Origin: a virus
Virus record (IMG/VR): IMGVR_UViG_3300042507_001126
Span: 1-36,122 of that record
Length of the DNA stretch: 36,122 nucleotides
Reading direction: 5' to 3' (one strand)
This document shows positions 1 through 6,176 of this stretch, piece after piece. Each line of letters begins with the position of its first letter. Position 1 is the first letter of the stretch. Below the pieces are notes generated by a model. The model made no database searches. It worked only from the letters and a program-made list of their open reading frames with translations, and was not told the origin of the DNA. A program made the translations under genes and the position numbers.

Positions 1-77
1 CTCTTTAGCGTTTGCCTAAATTTTTAGTTTCTAAATTATTATTTTTGCTATTTTTTTTGCGTCTTACGCTAACTAAT

Positions 78-500
78 TTACAGCGTCAACATGGTGTACG
101 CATAGTCTTGCGTTGTGTAGTCTTTGATTGGCTCAACGTAATGTCTGTACACACCCTTCTTTTCAAGCCCTGATTTGACCCCATGATGCGTATCGCACAG
201 GCTTTGGAACAGGTTGCGTTTGAATGCGTGTTCACCTATTGCTGTCCAAGGGAACACATGGTCCACATGGTTAGCTGACATAACCTGACCATCTAACAGA
301 CAGGCTTGGCACAGTGGCTGTGTTGATAGCTGCCTGTTGCGTATAGATAGCCATGCCTTGTTGTTGTAGTGCGCGTTAAAGGTTTTGCGGTCTTCAGTTG
401 TCTTGGCTGCTGGTGCGTGATCTACACAGTAGACAGACCCCTTGATGCTTGGGCCTTTGCATTGGTATTCAGCGCATTGTGTCTTTGGTATTGATGGCAT
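78..500 (-). CDS. HNH endonuclease next to the packaging end
   Basis: A 140-residue HNH nuclease. Two Cys pairs are visible (residues about 9-26 and the pair in QPLCQACL), followed by the HNH core with NHVDHVFPW and then NLFQSLCDTHHGVKSG, the usual His-Asn-His and zinc-binding arrangement. On a circularised molecule it lies just upstream of and codirectional with the terminase small subunit. In HK97-type cos phages an HNH protein at this place (HK97 gp74) works with terminase at cos cleavage. The family is clear from the motifs; the packaging role is inferred from position. No strong ribosome binding site precedes the ATG. Confidence 0.82.
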   Translation of the reverse strand: MPSIPKTQCAEYQCKGPSIKGSVYCVDHAPAAKTTEDRKTFNAHYNNKAWLSIRNRQLSTQPLCQACLLDGQVMSANHVDHVFPWTAIGEHAFKRNLFQSLCDTHHGVKSGLEKKGVYRHYVEPIKDYTTQDYAYTMLTL

Positions 501-617
501 CTTGTGAATGTACTGTATGTAAAACCATTAGGGTTTTTAGTGTGTTATGTTAGGGTTTTCACTATGGAATTTATTGTGGACAAGTAGATAATAGAGTCAT
601 CAACAACAGGAGCAATT
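501..617. promoter_or_regulatory. Divergent intergenic control region with repeated TTAGGGTTTT motif
   Basis: This 117-base spacer separates the minus-strand HNH gene from the plus-strand gene at 618. It contains TTAGGGTTTT at 528-537 and again at 550-559, 22 bases apart, about two helical turns. The same 9-mer in the other orientation (AAACCCTAA) occurs in the other divergent region near 6796-6804. No textbook -35/-10 pair stands out. Promoters or operators here are inferred from divergent gene orientation and motif repetition. Confidence 0.5.
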
Positions 618-878
618 ATGAAACGATACGCTACTACATACAGCAATGGTCACACGGTAGAAGAAAGCAATTGGGTTTGGGCTAGTCAATGGCAAAACCA
701 TGATGACCAACAAAAATTCTTTTTGTCAGGCAAGCCAGTAACAGCAGAAGTTTTTTTTGCAACCATTCAACAAGCAAAAGATGCGGCTTTTGATAAAAAG
801 AATAGCACACACAAACAAGTTCGTGTTTTGTACGGCTCAAGTGTTGCTTGCTATGTAACCAAATGGGTACGCCGTTAA
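618..878 (+). CDS. Hypothetical small early protein
   Basis: An 86-residue protein I do not recognise. It starts with a good ribosome binding site (AGGAG, 6 bases before ATG). It is rich in aromatic and polar residues (for example NWVWASQWQN) and ends in a basic KWVRR tail, with no membrane segment or signal peptide. It is the first gene of a two-gene plus-strand unit facing the large minus-strand early operon, followed by a small UUCG hairpin and a membrane peptide gene. Such isolated short early units in phages often carry host-takeover proteins; that is only a guess here. Confidence 0.7.
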   Translation: MKRYATTYSNGHTVEESNWVWASQWQNHDDQQKFFLSGKPVTAEVFFATIQQAKDAAFDKKNSTHKQVRVLYGSSVACYVTKWVRR

Positions 879-888
879 TTAACCAACC

Positions 889-902
889 GGGGCTTCGGCC
901 CC
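889..902 (+). other. GGGGC-UUCG-GCCCC hairpin
   Basis: A perfect 5-bp GC stem closed by a UUCG tetraloop, 11 bases after the stop of the gene at 618-878 and just before the ribosome binding site at about 908-911. There is no following T tract, so it is not a classic terminator. It could protect the upstream message end or modulate the ratio of the two genes. Confidence 0.45.
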
Positions 903-917
903 ATCAAAGGACACAAC

Positions 918-1022
918 ATGACAAATTTCATTATCAAATACCAAGACCCATTGGCTGCAATCGTTATTGGTTTAGCTTTAGCTGCTTTGGCTTTGCACTA
1001 CTTTGATGTGCTTTTTTACTAA
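918..1022 (+). CDS. 34-residue single-span membrane peptide
   Basis: A short open frame of 34 residues. It is preceded by AAAGGA six bases before the ATG and has one clear hydrophobic helix in the middle and C-terminal part (AAIVIGLALAALAL), flanked by a polar N-terminus and a short aromatic tail ending FDVLFY. Its stop overlaps the start of the minus-strand terminator. Ribosome binding site quality and composition support it as a gene. A role at the inner membrane (for example superinfection exclusion) is possible but not shown. Confidence 0.6.
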   Translation: MTNFIIKYQDPLAAIVIGLALAALALHYFDVLFY

Positions 1023-1048
1023 AAAAAATGCCCTGACTGACAGGGCAT
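1021..1048 (-). terminator. Rho-independent terminator of the leftward early operon
   Basis: Read on the minus strand, an 8-bp stem (ATGCCCTG/CAGGGCAT, plus positions 1028-1035 and 1041-1048, loop of 5) is followed directly by a run of eight T. It sits 35 bases beyond the last gene of the leftward operon (1083-1286), which is where its transcription should stop. Confidence 0.78.
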
Positions 1049-1082
1049 AAAGGCTTACAACCTCTCACCAAGGAAAACTTTT

Positions 1083-1286
1083 CTAAACTTGCTCAAATTT
1101 TTTGGTCAAATTTGACGGTGTAACCCATGTGTTCTCAGCAACTCTGAAGAATATTACGTCAGTTTTTTGCTGTTTGTAGCCGTTCGCGTATGCGGCTTGG
1201 GCTACTTGCTGCGCTTTGTCTTTAGTTGCGTATGGTCCTTTTAATCCCCAATACCAACCAGCTTGATTCTTTGTGAGTGGCGTCAT
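1083..1286 (-). CDS. Hypothetical protein, last gene of leftward early operon
   Basis: A 67-residue protein of unknown function whose ATG overlaps the stop of the upstream gene (ATGA, 1286-1283), indicating translational coupling. It is basic and aromatic, with KGPYATKDKAQQVAQAAYANGY suggestive of a short helix after a strand. That is the pattern of small phage proteins built like a single SPOR- or DUF-type alpha/beta unit, but I cannot name a family. Confidence 0.65.
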   Translation of the reverse strand: MTPLTKNQAGWYWGLKGPYATKDKAQQVAQAAYANGYKQQKTDVIFFRVAENTWVTPSNLTKKFEQV

Positions 1287-1672
1287 TTTAGGAATCTGAG
1301 TTTGTAAAGGGTAGATGCGACTTGATCTGACAGTTCATCAACGATGTTTTGCAGGTCGCTATCCTGTGGGAATCCGGGCATCTCGCGGTATCTGGCGATT
1401 TCTTTGCCAACGTACAGAACTAGCTCCAAACCATTTTCCCCCAGAAAAAGTGCCTTTTCCGCGAAAAATATTTTCGACTTTTTCCCTTGGTAGGCTTCGA
1501 TAAATTTATCAGCCAAGTCTTTAATGCCTTCGTAAAACTCACCCAAAGCAACGTGTTGAGCATAGCTGTCTGTACCAAAATGGTGGATGTGGGCTGCTGT
1601 GACCGAGTTTAGAAGGCACATAGCGAATTCGCCAATGATGTTCTCTTGTGCTTCTTTGATGCTGAATTTCAT
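1283..1672 (-). CDS. DUF5856-like helical protein
   Basis: I place the start at the second methionine (1672), which has AGGAG eight bases upstream and begins MKFSIKEAQ. An in-frame ATG at 1693, coupled by ATGA to the upstream gene, would add seven residues. The 129-residue product is alpha-helical and keeps the pattern AAHIHHFGTDSYAQHVALGEFYEGI followed by FIEAYQG. This matches my memory of the DUF5856 family (ferritin-like fold, common in phages, function unknown). The His/Asp/Glu spacing would suit metal binding, but that is inference. Confidence 0.62.
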   Translation of the reverse strand: MKFSIKEAQENIIGEFAMCLLNSVTAAHIHHFGTDSYAQHVALGEFYEGIKDLADKFIEAYQGKKSKIFFAEKALFLGENGLELVLYVGKEIARYREMPGFPQDSDLQNIVDELSDQVASTLYKLRFLK

Positions 1673-1689
1673 GGTGGATTCTCCTGCTG

Positions 1690-2148
1690 TCATTGTATAA
1701 CCGTCACGTCTTTTGAGCGAGAACGCAATTTGTTACGGGTTTTGTCAATCATGCGCTCGTAATCTGACCGGCTAATTGATGTGCGCTGTAGGTGATGCCA
1801 CTCTAAAACTTCGTTGATGGCCCTAAGACCTGTCCCGGTCAGCAGCATCTTACCTGTAGCTTCAAACCGCTTGGCGGCGTGTGTAAGCTTAATCTCAGCC
1901 ATCATGCAATCAGGTAGTGCTTCTGGTCCTATGCCGTTTCTTGCCATGACCTGACAGATGTTGTTCATGTCTACCAGTTCTTGCCATGTGTAGACGGTTG
2001 CGTTACCTGTACGCATGGCTTCAATAGCGGCAAGCTCTTTGTCTTTGAGTTGCTTTAAGCAATCGTCTGTTGTGATACCTGCGCCAGCTATGGCGTGAGA
2101 TATAGGATTGACCAATTGGTAAACCTTCCTTCGACACTGCTTTCTCAT
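1690..2148 (-). CDS. Hypothetical early protein
   Basis: A 152-residue mostly helical protein, ATGA-coupled to the gene upstream. The order is a basic N-terminus, an NPISHAIAGAG segment, then helices through WQELVDMNNICQVMARNGIG, and a C-terminal helix with EWHHLQRTSISRSDYERMI. From memory it resembles a conserved unnamed family in Burkholderiales phages whose N-terminus is a short basic peptide followed by a His-Ala linker. No catalytic motif is visible. Confidence 0.7.
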   Translation of the reverse strand: MRKQCRRKVYQLVNPISHAIAGAGITTDDCLKQLKDKELAAIEAMRTGNATVYTWQELVDMNNICQVMARNGIGPEALPDCMMAEIKLTHAAKRFEATGKMLLTGTGLRAINEVLEWHHLQRTSISRSDYERMIDKTRNKLRSRSKDVTVIQ

Positions 2149-2342
2149 TTAACTCTACCCTTGTAAGTGTTGTACCGCCAAGCTGTTGCTTCTTTGTCTA
2201 TGCGTTGCCAGATTTCTTCTTTTTCTATTTGAGACATAGAGTTCCACACAGCGACTTCCATGTAGGTTCTGCCACAACCTTTACAAACCGTGTCATACAA
2301 AGTCGTGCAAACCGCTATGCAGGGGCTATCTGGCCTCGTCAT
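2145..2342 (-). CDS. DUF1289-family cysteine-rich protein
   Basis: The start at 2342 is chosen because GAGGA lies seven bases upstream and the ATGA overlaps the stop of the 30-residue gene before it; an upstream ATG at 2378 lacks this support. The 65-residue product carries SPCIAVCTT and VCKGCGRTYMEVAVWNSMS. That is the C-x3-C...C-x2-C pattern plus the conserved W typical of DUF1289 proteins, thought to bind a metal or Fe-S centre. Its function in phages is unknown. Confidence 0.72.
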   Translation of the reverse strand: MTRPDSPCIAVCTTLYDTVCKGCGRTYMEVAVWNSMSQIEKEEIWQRIDKEATAWRYNTYKGRVK

Positions 2343-2431
2343 TTGATGATCCTCATAAAAGCACCGCAACGGGCGCATTTGTAAATCAGTTTGTCAGGCA
2401 CTTCTTCCCAACGGTGTTGGCATTCAGTCAT
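2339..2431 (-). CDS. 30-residue zinc-knuckle-like peptide
   Basis: A very short gene. GGAG lies seven bases upstream of the ATG at 2431, and the gene is coupled by ATGA at both ends (to 2428-2583 upstream and 2145-2342 downstream), exactly filling the gap between them. The product reads C-Q-H...C-A-R-C (Cys4, His6, Cys19, Cys22), enough for one zinc site, and ends in MRIIK. Tight coupling on both sides is the main evidence that it is translated. Confidence 0.55.
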   Translation of the reverse strand: MTECQHRWEEVPDKLIYKCARCGAFMRIIK

Positions 2432-2583
2432 TTCAACTCTCCTTGCGATTCAATGGTTTCCACAACTACTTGCGCGTCATCGCCACAGGCTTTAAAAAGT
2501 GCGTTCATCAAAACCTCCTCGTTGTGTTCTAACCGCTTTATCTCAGCCTCCAAAAATTCTTTTTCGCTTAAATAGATGTTCAT
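2428..2583 (-). CDS. Small acidic coiled-coil protein
   Basis: The start at 2583 (MNIYLSEKEFLEAE) is preferred over one 39 bases upstream because AAGGGGG precedes it and its ATGA overlaps the stop of the upstream gene. The 51-residue product is acidic and helical with a likely short coiled coil (EFLEAEIKRLEHNEEVLMNAL). Function unknown. Confidence 0.65.
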   Translation of the reverse strand: MNIYLSEKEFLEAEIKRLEHNEEVLMNALFKACGDDAQVVVETIESQGELK

Positions 2584-2906
2584 GTGTTCCCCCTTGCTCT
2601 GATGGCGGCTTGTAAGGCGCAAAAATCTTGATGGGCTTTGAGTGTTGATGAGTAATGAAGGTTGCTGTCACAGTGAATCTTCCACCATTTACGTGCAAAT
2701 TCTTCACACACCTTTGCACACGCCTCTCTTTCGGCCAAAACCTCTTGCTTGTGCTGCGCTGTCACAGCTTCAAACCATTTCTGGCCTTGCTCACGCTCAT
2801 CAGCACGGATAAGGTCGGCAAAGCGTTTGAGAAATTCTTTGTCAGTTGAAAGGGTTGAATCCCAATCGTCACCAGCTTCACGAGCAAGCTCTATCGTGTC
2901 TCTCAT
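2580..2906 (-). CDS. Hypothetical EREACAKVCE-motif protein
   Basis: I start it at 2906 (MRDTIELAREAG), where GGAG is ten bases upstream and the ATGA overlaps the preceding gene. The 108-residue product has the FADLIRADEREQG helix and AEREACAKVCEEFARKW. That signature is common in small early proteins of many phages, often repeated in the C-terminal part of Eae/Ea22-like or helicase-associated proteins. No activity is known for it; a paired-Cys helix is the only notable element. Confidence 0.7.
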   Translation of the reverse strand: MRDTIELAREAGDDWDSTLSTDKEFLKRFADLIRADEREQGQKWFEAVTAQHKQEVLAEREACAKVCEEFARKWWKIHCDSNLHYSSTLKAHQDFCALQAAIRARGNT

Positions 2907-3196
2907 TTCATCATCTCCATCATTGCTTGGCGGCAGTCGTTCCATCCTGCGGCATATGCAGGTAGTTCGTCTTCATTTGGGCCAATGGCATCAGGCACGG
3001 ATGGCTGTGCTGCTTTCAGTCGCTTGATCTCAGCCATATGCTCACGCAGCGATTCCTGCGTGGCTTCAAGCAAAGACCAGTCTCGGCCCTCTGGCGCAGG
3101 TGCTGGCTGTGCTGCGGGTTTTGGCTTACCTATCCTTTCAGGGATGCAACCGTATTTGGTGCAGTGCGCTACGGTTTCGCATTGATCGCAAATCAT
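2903..3196 (-). CDS. Hypothetical protein with Cys-rich N-terminus and proline linker
   Basis: A 97-residue protein. The N-terminus MICDQCETVAHCTKYGC supplies four Cys for a probable metal site, followed by a Pro/Ala linker (about residues 25-36), a helix, and a C-terminal YAAGWNDCRQAMMEM segment. That last motif is shared by many phage early proteins. The start overlaps the upstream stop by ATGA. Function unknown. Confidence 0.72.
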   Translation of the reverse strand: MICDQCETVAHCTKYGCIPERIGKPKPAAQPAPAPEGRDWSLLEATQESLREHMAEIKRLKAAQPSVPDAIGPNEDELPAYAAGWNDCRQAMMEMMK

Positions 3197-3411
3197 GTTG
3201 TCTCCTTGTCTTGTTCTTTCATGGACGCTTTAAGGAACTTGCTCAAGCGAACGATCTTGCCTTGGTGATACTCAACCATCTTGGCTGTGTACTCTTGATG
3301 CGCTTGGGATTTCAGCAGTTCACGCTTTGATTCTTCAAGCTCACGCAACGCAAGTGTCTCAGCGCTTGGTGGTGCGAACAGAGATTTGATGTATTCAACG
3401 TAGTTCATCAT
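3193..3411 (-). CDS. Hypothetical coiled-coil protein
   Basis: A 72-residue protein beginning with a short hydrophobic stretch (YVEYIKSLFAPP) then a long charged helix from about residue 18 to 65 with coiled-coil heptads. The pattern (membrane-like start, APPS linker, ALRELEESKRELL helix, KIVRLSKFL) is one I associate with a conserved unnamed phage family. Coupled to its neighbours by ATGA. Confidence 0.7.
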   Translation of the reverse strand: MMNYVEYIKSLFAPPSAETLALRELEESKRELLKSQAHQEYTAKMVEYHQGKIVRLSKFLKASMKEQDKETT

Positions 3412-3662
3412 GTCCCCTTAGTGCCCCAATCAGGCATTTTTTCGTTAGCGGCAAGTTCTTCAAGTTGGACGTAAAGGTTGTCTAAGCCGGGGTCTTTAAA
3501 GCTACGAGCGCAATAACAACCCCAAAACCAAGCGGCTTCTTCCCACAAGCATTCCTTAAAAAGCCTGTCCCTAACAAATGCGCCGGGGCTGTTAGGCATG
3601 TACAGCTTTTTGCTGTCATCAATTTCGGCTCTCATAGCCGCTGCAATGGCTGCGTAGTTCAT
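3408..3662 (-). CDS. Hypothetical early protein
   Basis: An 84-residue protein without a recognised family. The middle is aromatic and Cys-rich (ECLWEEAAWFWGCYCARSF), the rest helical and acidic. It sits in an uninterrupted series of ATGA-coupled small genes, which makes it likely to be translated. No membrane span or nuclease motif is visible. Confidence 0.68.
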   Translation of the reverse strand: MNYAAIAAAMRAEIDDSKKLYMPNSPGAFVRDRLFKECLWEEAAWFWGCYCARSFKDPGLDNLYVQLEELAANEKMPDWGTKGT

Positions 3663-3862
3663 TGCTCATCCTCATCAACTGGATATTCGTCAGTGTTTGC
3701 CCTATCTTCATCTGTTTCAATAGGCGTAATTGAGGCTTCATATTGACGCTGAAGTTTGCGGCGATGTTCCTCAATTTCCAATTGCTTTGGAGTCATGGCC
3801 TTGTATTGCTTGATAAGGTCGGCCTCTACCTCATCAAAAATGTTGCTCATTGTGTTTGTCAT
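3659..3862 (-). CDS. Hypothetical acidic protein
   Basis: The start is placed at 3862, where ATGA overlaps the stop of the Ref-like gene and AGGA precedes it; an ATG at 3889 lies inside that gene. The 67-residue product is helical with a strongly acidic C-terminus (EDRANTDEYPVDEDEQ), which might mimic DNA or bind a basic partner. Function unknown. Confidence 0.66.
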   Translation of the reverse strand: MTNTMSNIFDEVEADLIKQYKAMTPKQLEIEEHRRKLQRQYEASITPIETDEDRANTDEYPVDEDEQ

Positions 3863-4155
3863 GTTTGTCCTATCTTGTTTAATGTCCACTCAAGCAGTTG
3901 TTGCTGAGTGATGTCATAGTAATCAACAAAGCCTTTGCTTCCTAGCCCGTGGAAACCCTTATTGCCACGGTGATGTTCATGGCATAAAGGAATCAAAGTT
4001 TTGTAATCGCCTTTGCCCCAACCCCCTGCTCTTAAGTGGTGGAGTTCCACAAGAGCCGGGTCATGGTCGCCGTAAAGGTGATGACACAGCGCACAGCCAA
4101 GGCTTGCTACGGCTTGCTTATGTTTCTTCTCTTGGTTGGTCAATCGTGACTCCAT
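3859..4155 (-). CDS. Ref-like HNH nuclease
   Basis: A 98-residue HNH protein that fits the recombination-enhancement (Ref) nuclease family of phage P1. Visible pieces are VASLGCALC near residue 17, VELHHLR, LIPLCHEHHRGNKGFHGLG and a C-terminal YDITQQQLLEWT helix, in the usual family order. Ref is a RecA-dependent nuclease that cuts in recombination intermediates; that activity is inferred from the family. It overlaps the NinB-like gene by 38 bases. No clear ribosome binding site precedes the ATG, and a TTG start four codons in with GGAG upstream is an alternative. Confidence 0.78.
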   Translation of the reverse strand: MESRLTNQEKKHKQAVASLGCALCHHLYGDHDPALVELHHLRAGGWGKGDYKTLIPLCHEHHRGNKGFHGLGSKGFVDYYDITQQQLLEWTLNKIGQT

Positions 4156-4441
4156 TAGTGTTGGCCCAATACAACAACCACTCAGTAAAGCTGATAGCTT
4201 GCTCTTTTGTAAACCGTCTGCTTTGCAGCCCTAGCTGGACTACCCGCAAACCGTCAATGCTTGGCATCACTTTGCTGACAGATGCTGACTCTCCGTTTTC
4301 ATGTGCCCACTGGTCTATCAGGTATCGTTTCCATGACTCTGTTGACCAGCGGCTACCGTGAAGTTGAGACTGTTTGGCAATTTGGTTGATGATGGCGTGA
4401 TATAGCTTTTCTTGCTCACGGCTTTTCATGTCAGGTGTCAT
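4118..4441 (-). CDS. ninB: NinB-family recombination protein
   Basis: A 107-residue protein matching NinB (lambda Orf). It has REQEKLYHAIINQIAKQ, then SWKRYLIDQWAHENG, VMPSIDGLRVVQLG, and a C-terminal FTEWLLYWANTNGV helix. Lambda Orf loads recombinase on SSB-coated DNA in place of host RecFOR. The first beta-strand of the family is short here, but overall length is near normal. It is coupled to a PD-(D/E)XK nuclease gene upstream and a Ref-like nuclease downstream, a coherent recombination block. Confidence 0.78.
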   Translation of the reverse strand: MTPDMKSREQEKLYHAIINQIAKQSQLHGSRWSTESWKRYLIDQWAHENGESASVSKVMPSIDGLRVVQLGLQSRRFTKEQAISFTEWLLYWANTNGVTIDQPREET

Positions 4442-4701
4442 AAAACACCAATCATGCGTAAAGCTGCTTCAGGGCCGTCAATGCGGCATAGCGTACCTCC
4501 AGTCCACTTTGCAAAAAAGTCTTGCTGTAGGCTCGTTAAACGCTTTGCAGGGCCATCTTTGATTTCAACCAAGAATGTGTGATTGTTGTAGCCAACTAAA
4601 AGGTCAACAGGTAGGCCAATGACCCACACATAAGCGCCAGCGGCTCTAAGTGCTGACACAACTTGAGCCTGATTTGCGTCAACTCGGGCGGCATATCTCA
4701 T
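4438..4701 (-). CDS. VRR-NUC-like PD-(D/E)XK nuclease
   Basis: An 87-residue minimal nuclease domain. The catalytic core reads D33 in GLPVDLLVG, then E46-I-K48 in FLVEIKDG, the D...E-x-K signature of VRR-NUC and Holliday-junction-resolvase-like folds. SLQQDFFAKW follows as the usual helix. The start is ATGA-coupled to the gene upstream. Small VRR-NUC proteins in phages often cut branched DNA before packaging or during recombination; the neighbouring NinB- and Ref-like genes fit that. Confidence 0.8.
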   Translation of the reverse strand: MRYAARVDANQAQVVSALRAAGAYVWVIGLPVDLLVGYNNHTFLVEIKDGPAKRLTSLQQDFFAKWTGGTLCRIDGPEAALRMIGVL

Positions 4702-4922
4702 TTACTCTCCTGTTGGCTTTTCAAATCAAGGCAATCTTTGCAAACAAACTTGTAAAAACCAGCCAAAATTTTTTGATGACCACCATAAGTTGTTTTATCT
4801 TTTTGACAAGTCCAACAAGTTTTTTTCTTGCCAGTCCAAGAGCGTTTTACAAACAATTCTTCAGATTGTGAATTTACTGCCAATTTTTTTGGGTTAAATG
4901 CGCCTCCAAGGTTATCGCTCAT
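4698..4922 (-). CDS. Small zinc-finger protein
   Basis: A 74-residue basic protein with two CxxC pairs (CWTC near residue 36 and CKDC near residue 61), about 22 residues apart, forming a likely treble-clef or zinc-ribbon site. Lysine-rich composition suggests nucleic acid binding. ATGA-coupled on both sides. No named family recognised. Confidence 0.68.
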   Translation of the reverse strand: MSDNLGGAFNPKKLAVNSQSEELFVKRSWTGKKKTCWTCQKDKTTYGGHQKILAGFYKFVCKDCLDLKSQQESK

Positions 4923-5125
4923 TCCAATTCTCCGTCTTGTAGTTTCTTCATGTAATTACGAATTCTTGCTACAGAACCCGTGCCGTACTTTTTTTCCAAC
5001 CATTCCATTCTTGCTTGCGTAAGAACTTTTTGCTTGGTCACTTGGTAGGTGCAAAGCAATACTCTTGCTTCGCCCAACTCAATTATGTATCTGTCACCAG
5101 CGTCTTGTATCTGTCTGCGTGTCAT
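4919..5125 (-). CDS. Hypothetical small early protein
   Basis: The start at 5125 (MTRRQIQDAGDRYII) gives an ATGA overlap with the winged-helix gene upstream; an ATG at 5137 would add four residues and neither has a strong ribosome binding site. The 68-residue product is helical and basic, ending ARIRNYMKKLQDGELE, which could be a DNA-binding helix pair. Function unknown. Confidence 0.6.
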   Translation of the reverse strand: MTRRQIQDAGDRYIIELGEARVLLCTYQVTKQKVLTQARMEWLEKKYGTGSVARIRNYMKKLQDGELE

Positions 5126-5310
5126 GGGTAAGGCCATAGTTGAATCAAGCCCCACTTCATCTTTGGGTACTTGCGAACAGTATTTGTTTTTTGCAGACGC
5201 TGGATGCTGGCCCACACTTGCTTTGTTGTCCAGCAGGTGATTTCTTTAATCTCTTTGCTGGACAGTTCGCCGTGTTCAAGCAGTTTTTTAAGGGCGTAGG
5301 TTCTGGTCAT
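5122..5310 (-). CDS. Small winged-helix DNA-binding protein
   Basis: A 62-residue protein reading as a minimal helix-turn-helix: LLEHGELSSKEIKEITCWTTKQVWASIQRLQKTNTVRKYP, with recognition helix around residues 28-40 and a wing after it. It directly follows the replication initiator (ATGA overlap), so it may regulate replication genes or assist the initiator. The DNA-binding call is from the pattern; the target is unknown. Confidence 0.7.
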   Translation of the reverse strand: MTRTYALKKLLEHGELSSKEIKEITCWTTKQVWASIQRLQKTNTVRKYPKMKWGLIQLWPYP

Positions 5311-6062
5311 ACTTTCCTCAAAACTTGGTTGATTTGTTGACGGATGTGCGCTGGCATAGGAGCAGCCTTTTGTCTGTCAGCAGCAATCTGAAGCAGCACA
5401 GGGTCAGGGCCAGAGTGTTGAGCAGGGACTGTTGTTCGGGCAATGTCAGCAGCCTGTTGGGCAAAAGTCTGTCGTTCGTTCGTCTTCAGCCATTCAGCCT
5501 GTAGCCCCTGTGAACCACGGGCGCACCAAATGGTCAGAAAAGCGTTAAACGTGATACCTGCCTTTTCAGCCTCTTTCCTTGCCGACTTTATAACGGTTTC
5601 AGTCACAGGCGCTTTCTTGGCTTTCCTGAGTGACAACCAATCTTCCCATTCTTGTATTCCAACATCAGGGGGGCAAGCAACTTTAGTTGCGTTCTTCTTT
5701 GCCTCTGTCTTTGTCTCTGTCTCTGTCTCTCCCTCTCTCTCTGGGATAGCATCTTGATAGCACTCTGCTAGCACTCCACTAGCAACAACAAAAAAACCTT
5801 TATCAATCAACGGCTTAACGCCATCTTGATAGTCTTTAGGTGTGATGTGCAATCGAAACACTAGCTCATCCAGTGAGCCATCAAAAGTACCGTCTTTGGA
5901 CTCTGATGCTAGCAACCAAAGCAAAGGTGCAAGCGCCTTGCTAGCAAGTGGCAAGCACATAAACACACGGTCATTTAAGAGGTCACGATGGAGTTTGATC
6001 CACGGTGGGCAACGGTCTTTGTAATGTTGAAAGACGGCCCAATTCTTTGGCTGTAAAAGCAT
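5307..6062 (-). CDS. Replication initiator / helicase-loader-like protein with internal origin
   Basis: A 251-residue protein typical of phage replisome organisers. The N-terminal winged-helix-like part (KNWAVFQHYKDRCPPWIKLHRDLL and KALAPLLWLLAS) is followed by a low-complexity linker (REGETETETKTEAKK, about residues 106-120). The C-terminal domain has IQEWEDWLSLRKAKK and FLTIWCARGSQGLQAEW. No polymerase, primase or helicase is visible in the window, so it probably recruits host DnaB/DnaC functions. The coding sequence contains four 11-bp repeats next to an A-rich stretch, like lambda O, whose gene contains ori. Confidence 0.75.
   Translation of the reverse strand: MLLQPKNWAVFQHYKDRCPPWIKLHRDLLNDRVFMCLPLASKALAPLLWLLASESKDGTFDGSLDELVFRLHITPKDYQDGVKPLIDKGFFVVASGVLAECYQDAIPEREGETETETKTEAKKNATKVACPPDVGIQEWEDWLSLRKAKKAPVTETVIKSARKEAEKAGITFNAFLTIWCARGSQGLQAEWLKTNERQTFAQQAADIARTTVPAQHSGPDPVLLQIAADRQKAAPMPAHIRQQINQVLRKV
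5700..5742. repeat. Pyrimidine-rich TCTGTC microsatellite
   Basis: A run of CTCTGT/CTCT repeats (polypurine on the minus strand) inside the replication initiator gene, encoding the acidic Glu-Thr-Glu-Thr-Lys linker. It lies directly beside the iteron cluster at 5747-5784. Length variation would be tolerated because the 6-base unit keeps frame. Confidence 0.75.
5747..5784. repeat. Four 11-bp iterons, putative replication origin
   Basis: TAGCA occurs at 5747, 5758, 5769 and 5780, spaced exactly 11 bases apart. The last three units read TAGCACTCTGC, TAGCACTCCAC and TAGCAACAACA. Further copies of the core occur at 5910 and in the 12-base palindrome CTTGCTAGCAAG (5937-5948). An A-tract (about 5785-5797) follows the cluster. 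Helical-turn spacing, position inside an initiator gene and an adjacent A-rich stretch match the lambda ori design. Origin function is inferred. Confidence 0.6.
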
Positions 6063-6176
6063 GATGTTTCCATTCTCTGTCCTTCACAAAAGAAACGCAC
6101 GGCAGGTGGGAAGGCTCACTTTTCGACACGCTCATGACTTCGTATCTATCCGGGTTTCATTAAACTATACCACCAC

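Noticed and set aside
5747-5784. Iterons considered as a CRISPR-like or transposon end repeat
   Set aside because: Repeats are only 11 bases with no spacers or terminal inverted arrangement.
5983-6135. A 50-codon minus-strand frame upstream of and overlapping the replication initiator start
   Set aside because: Weak ribosome binding site and out of frame with the well-supported initiator start; no family features.
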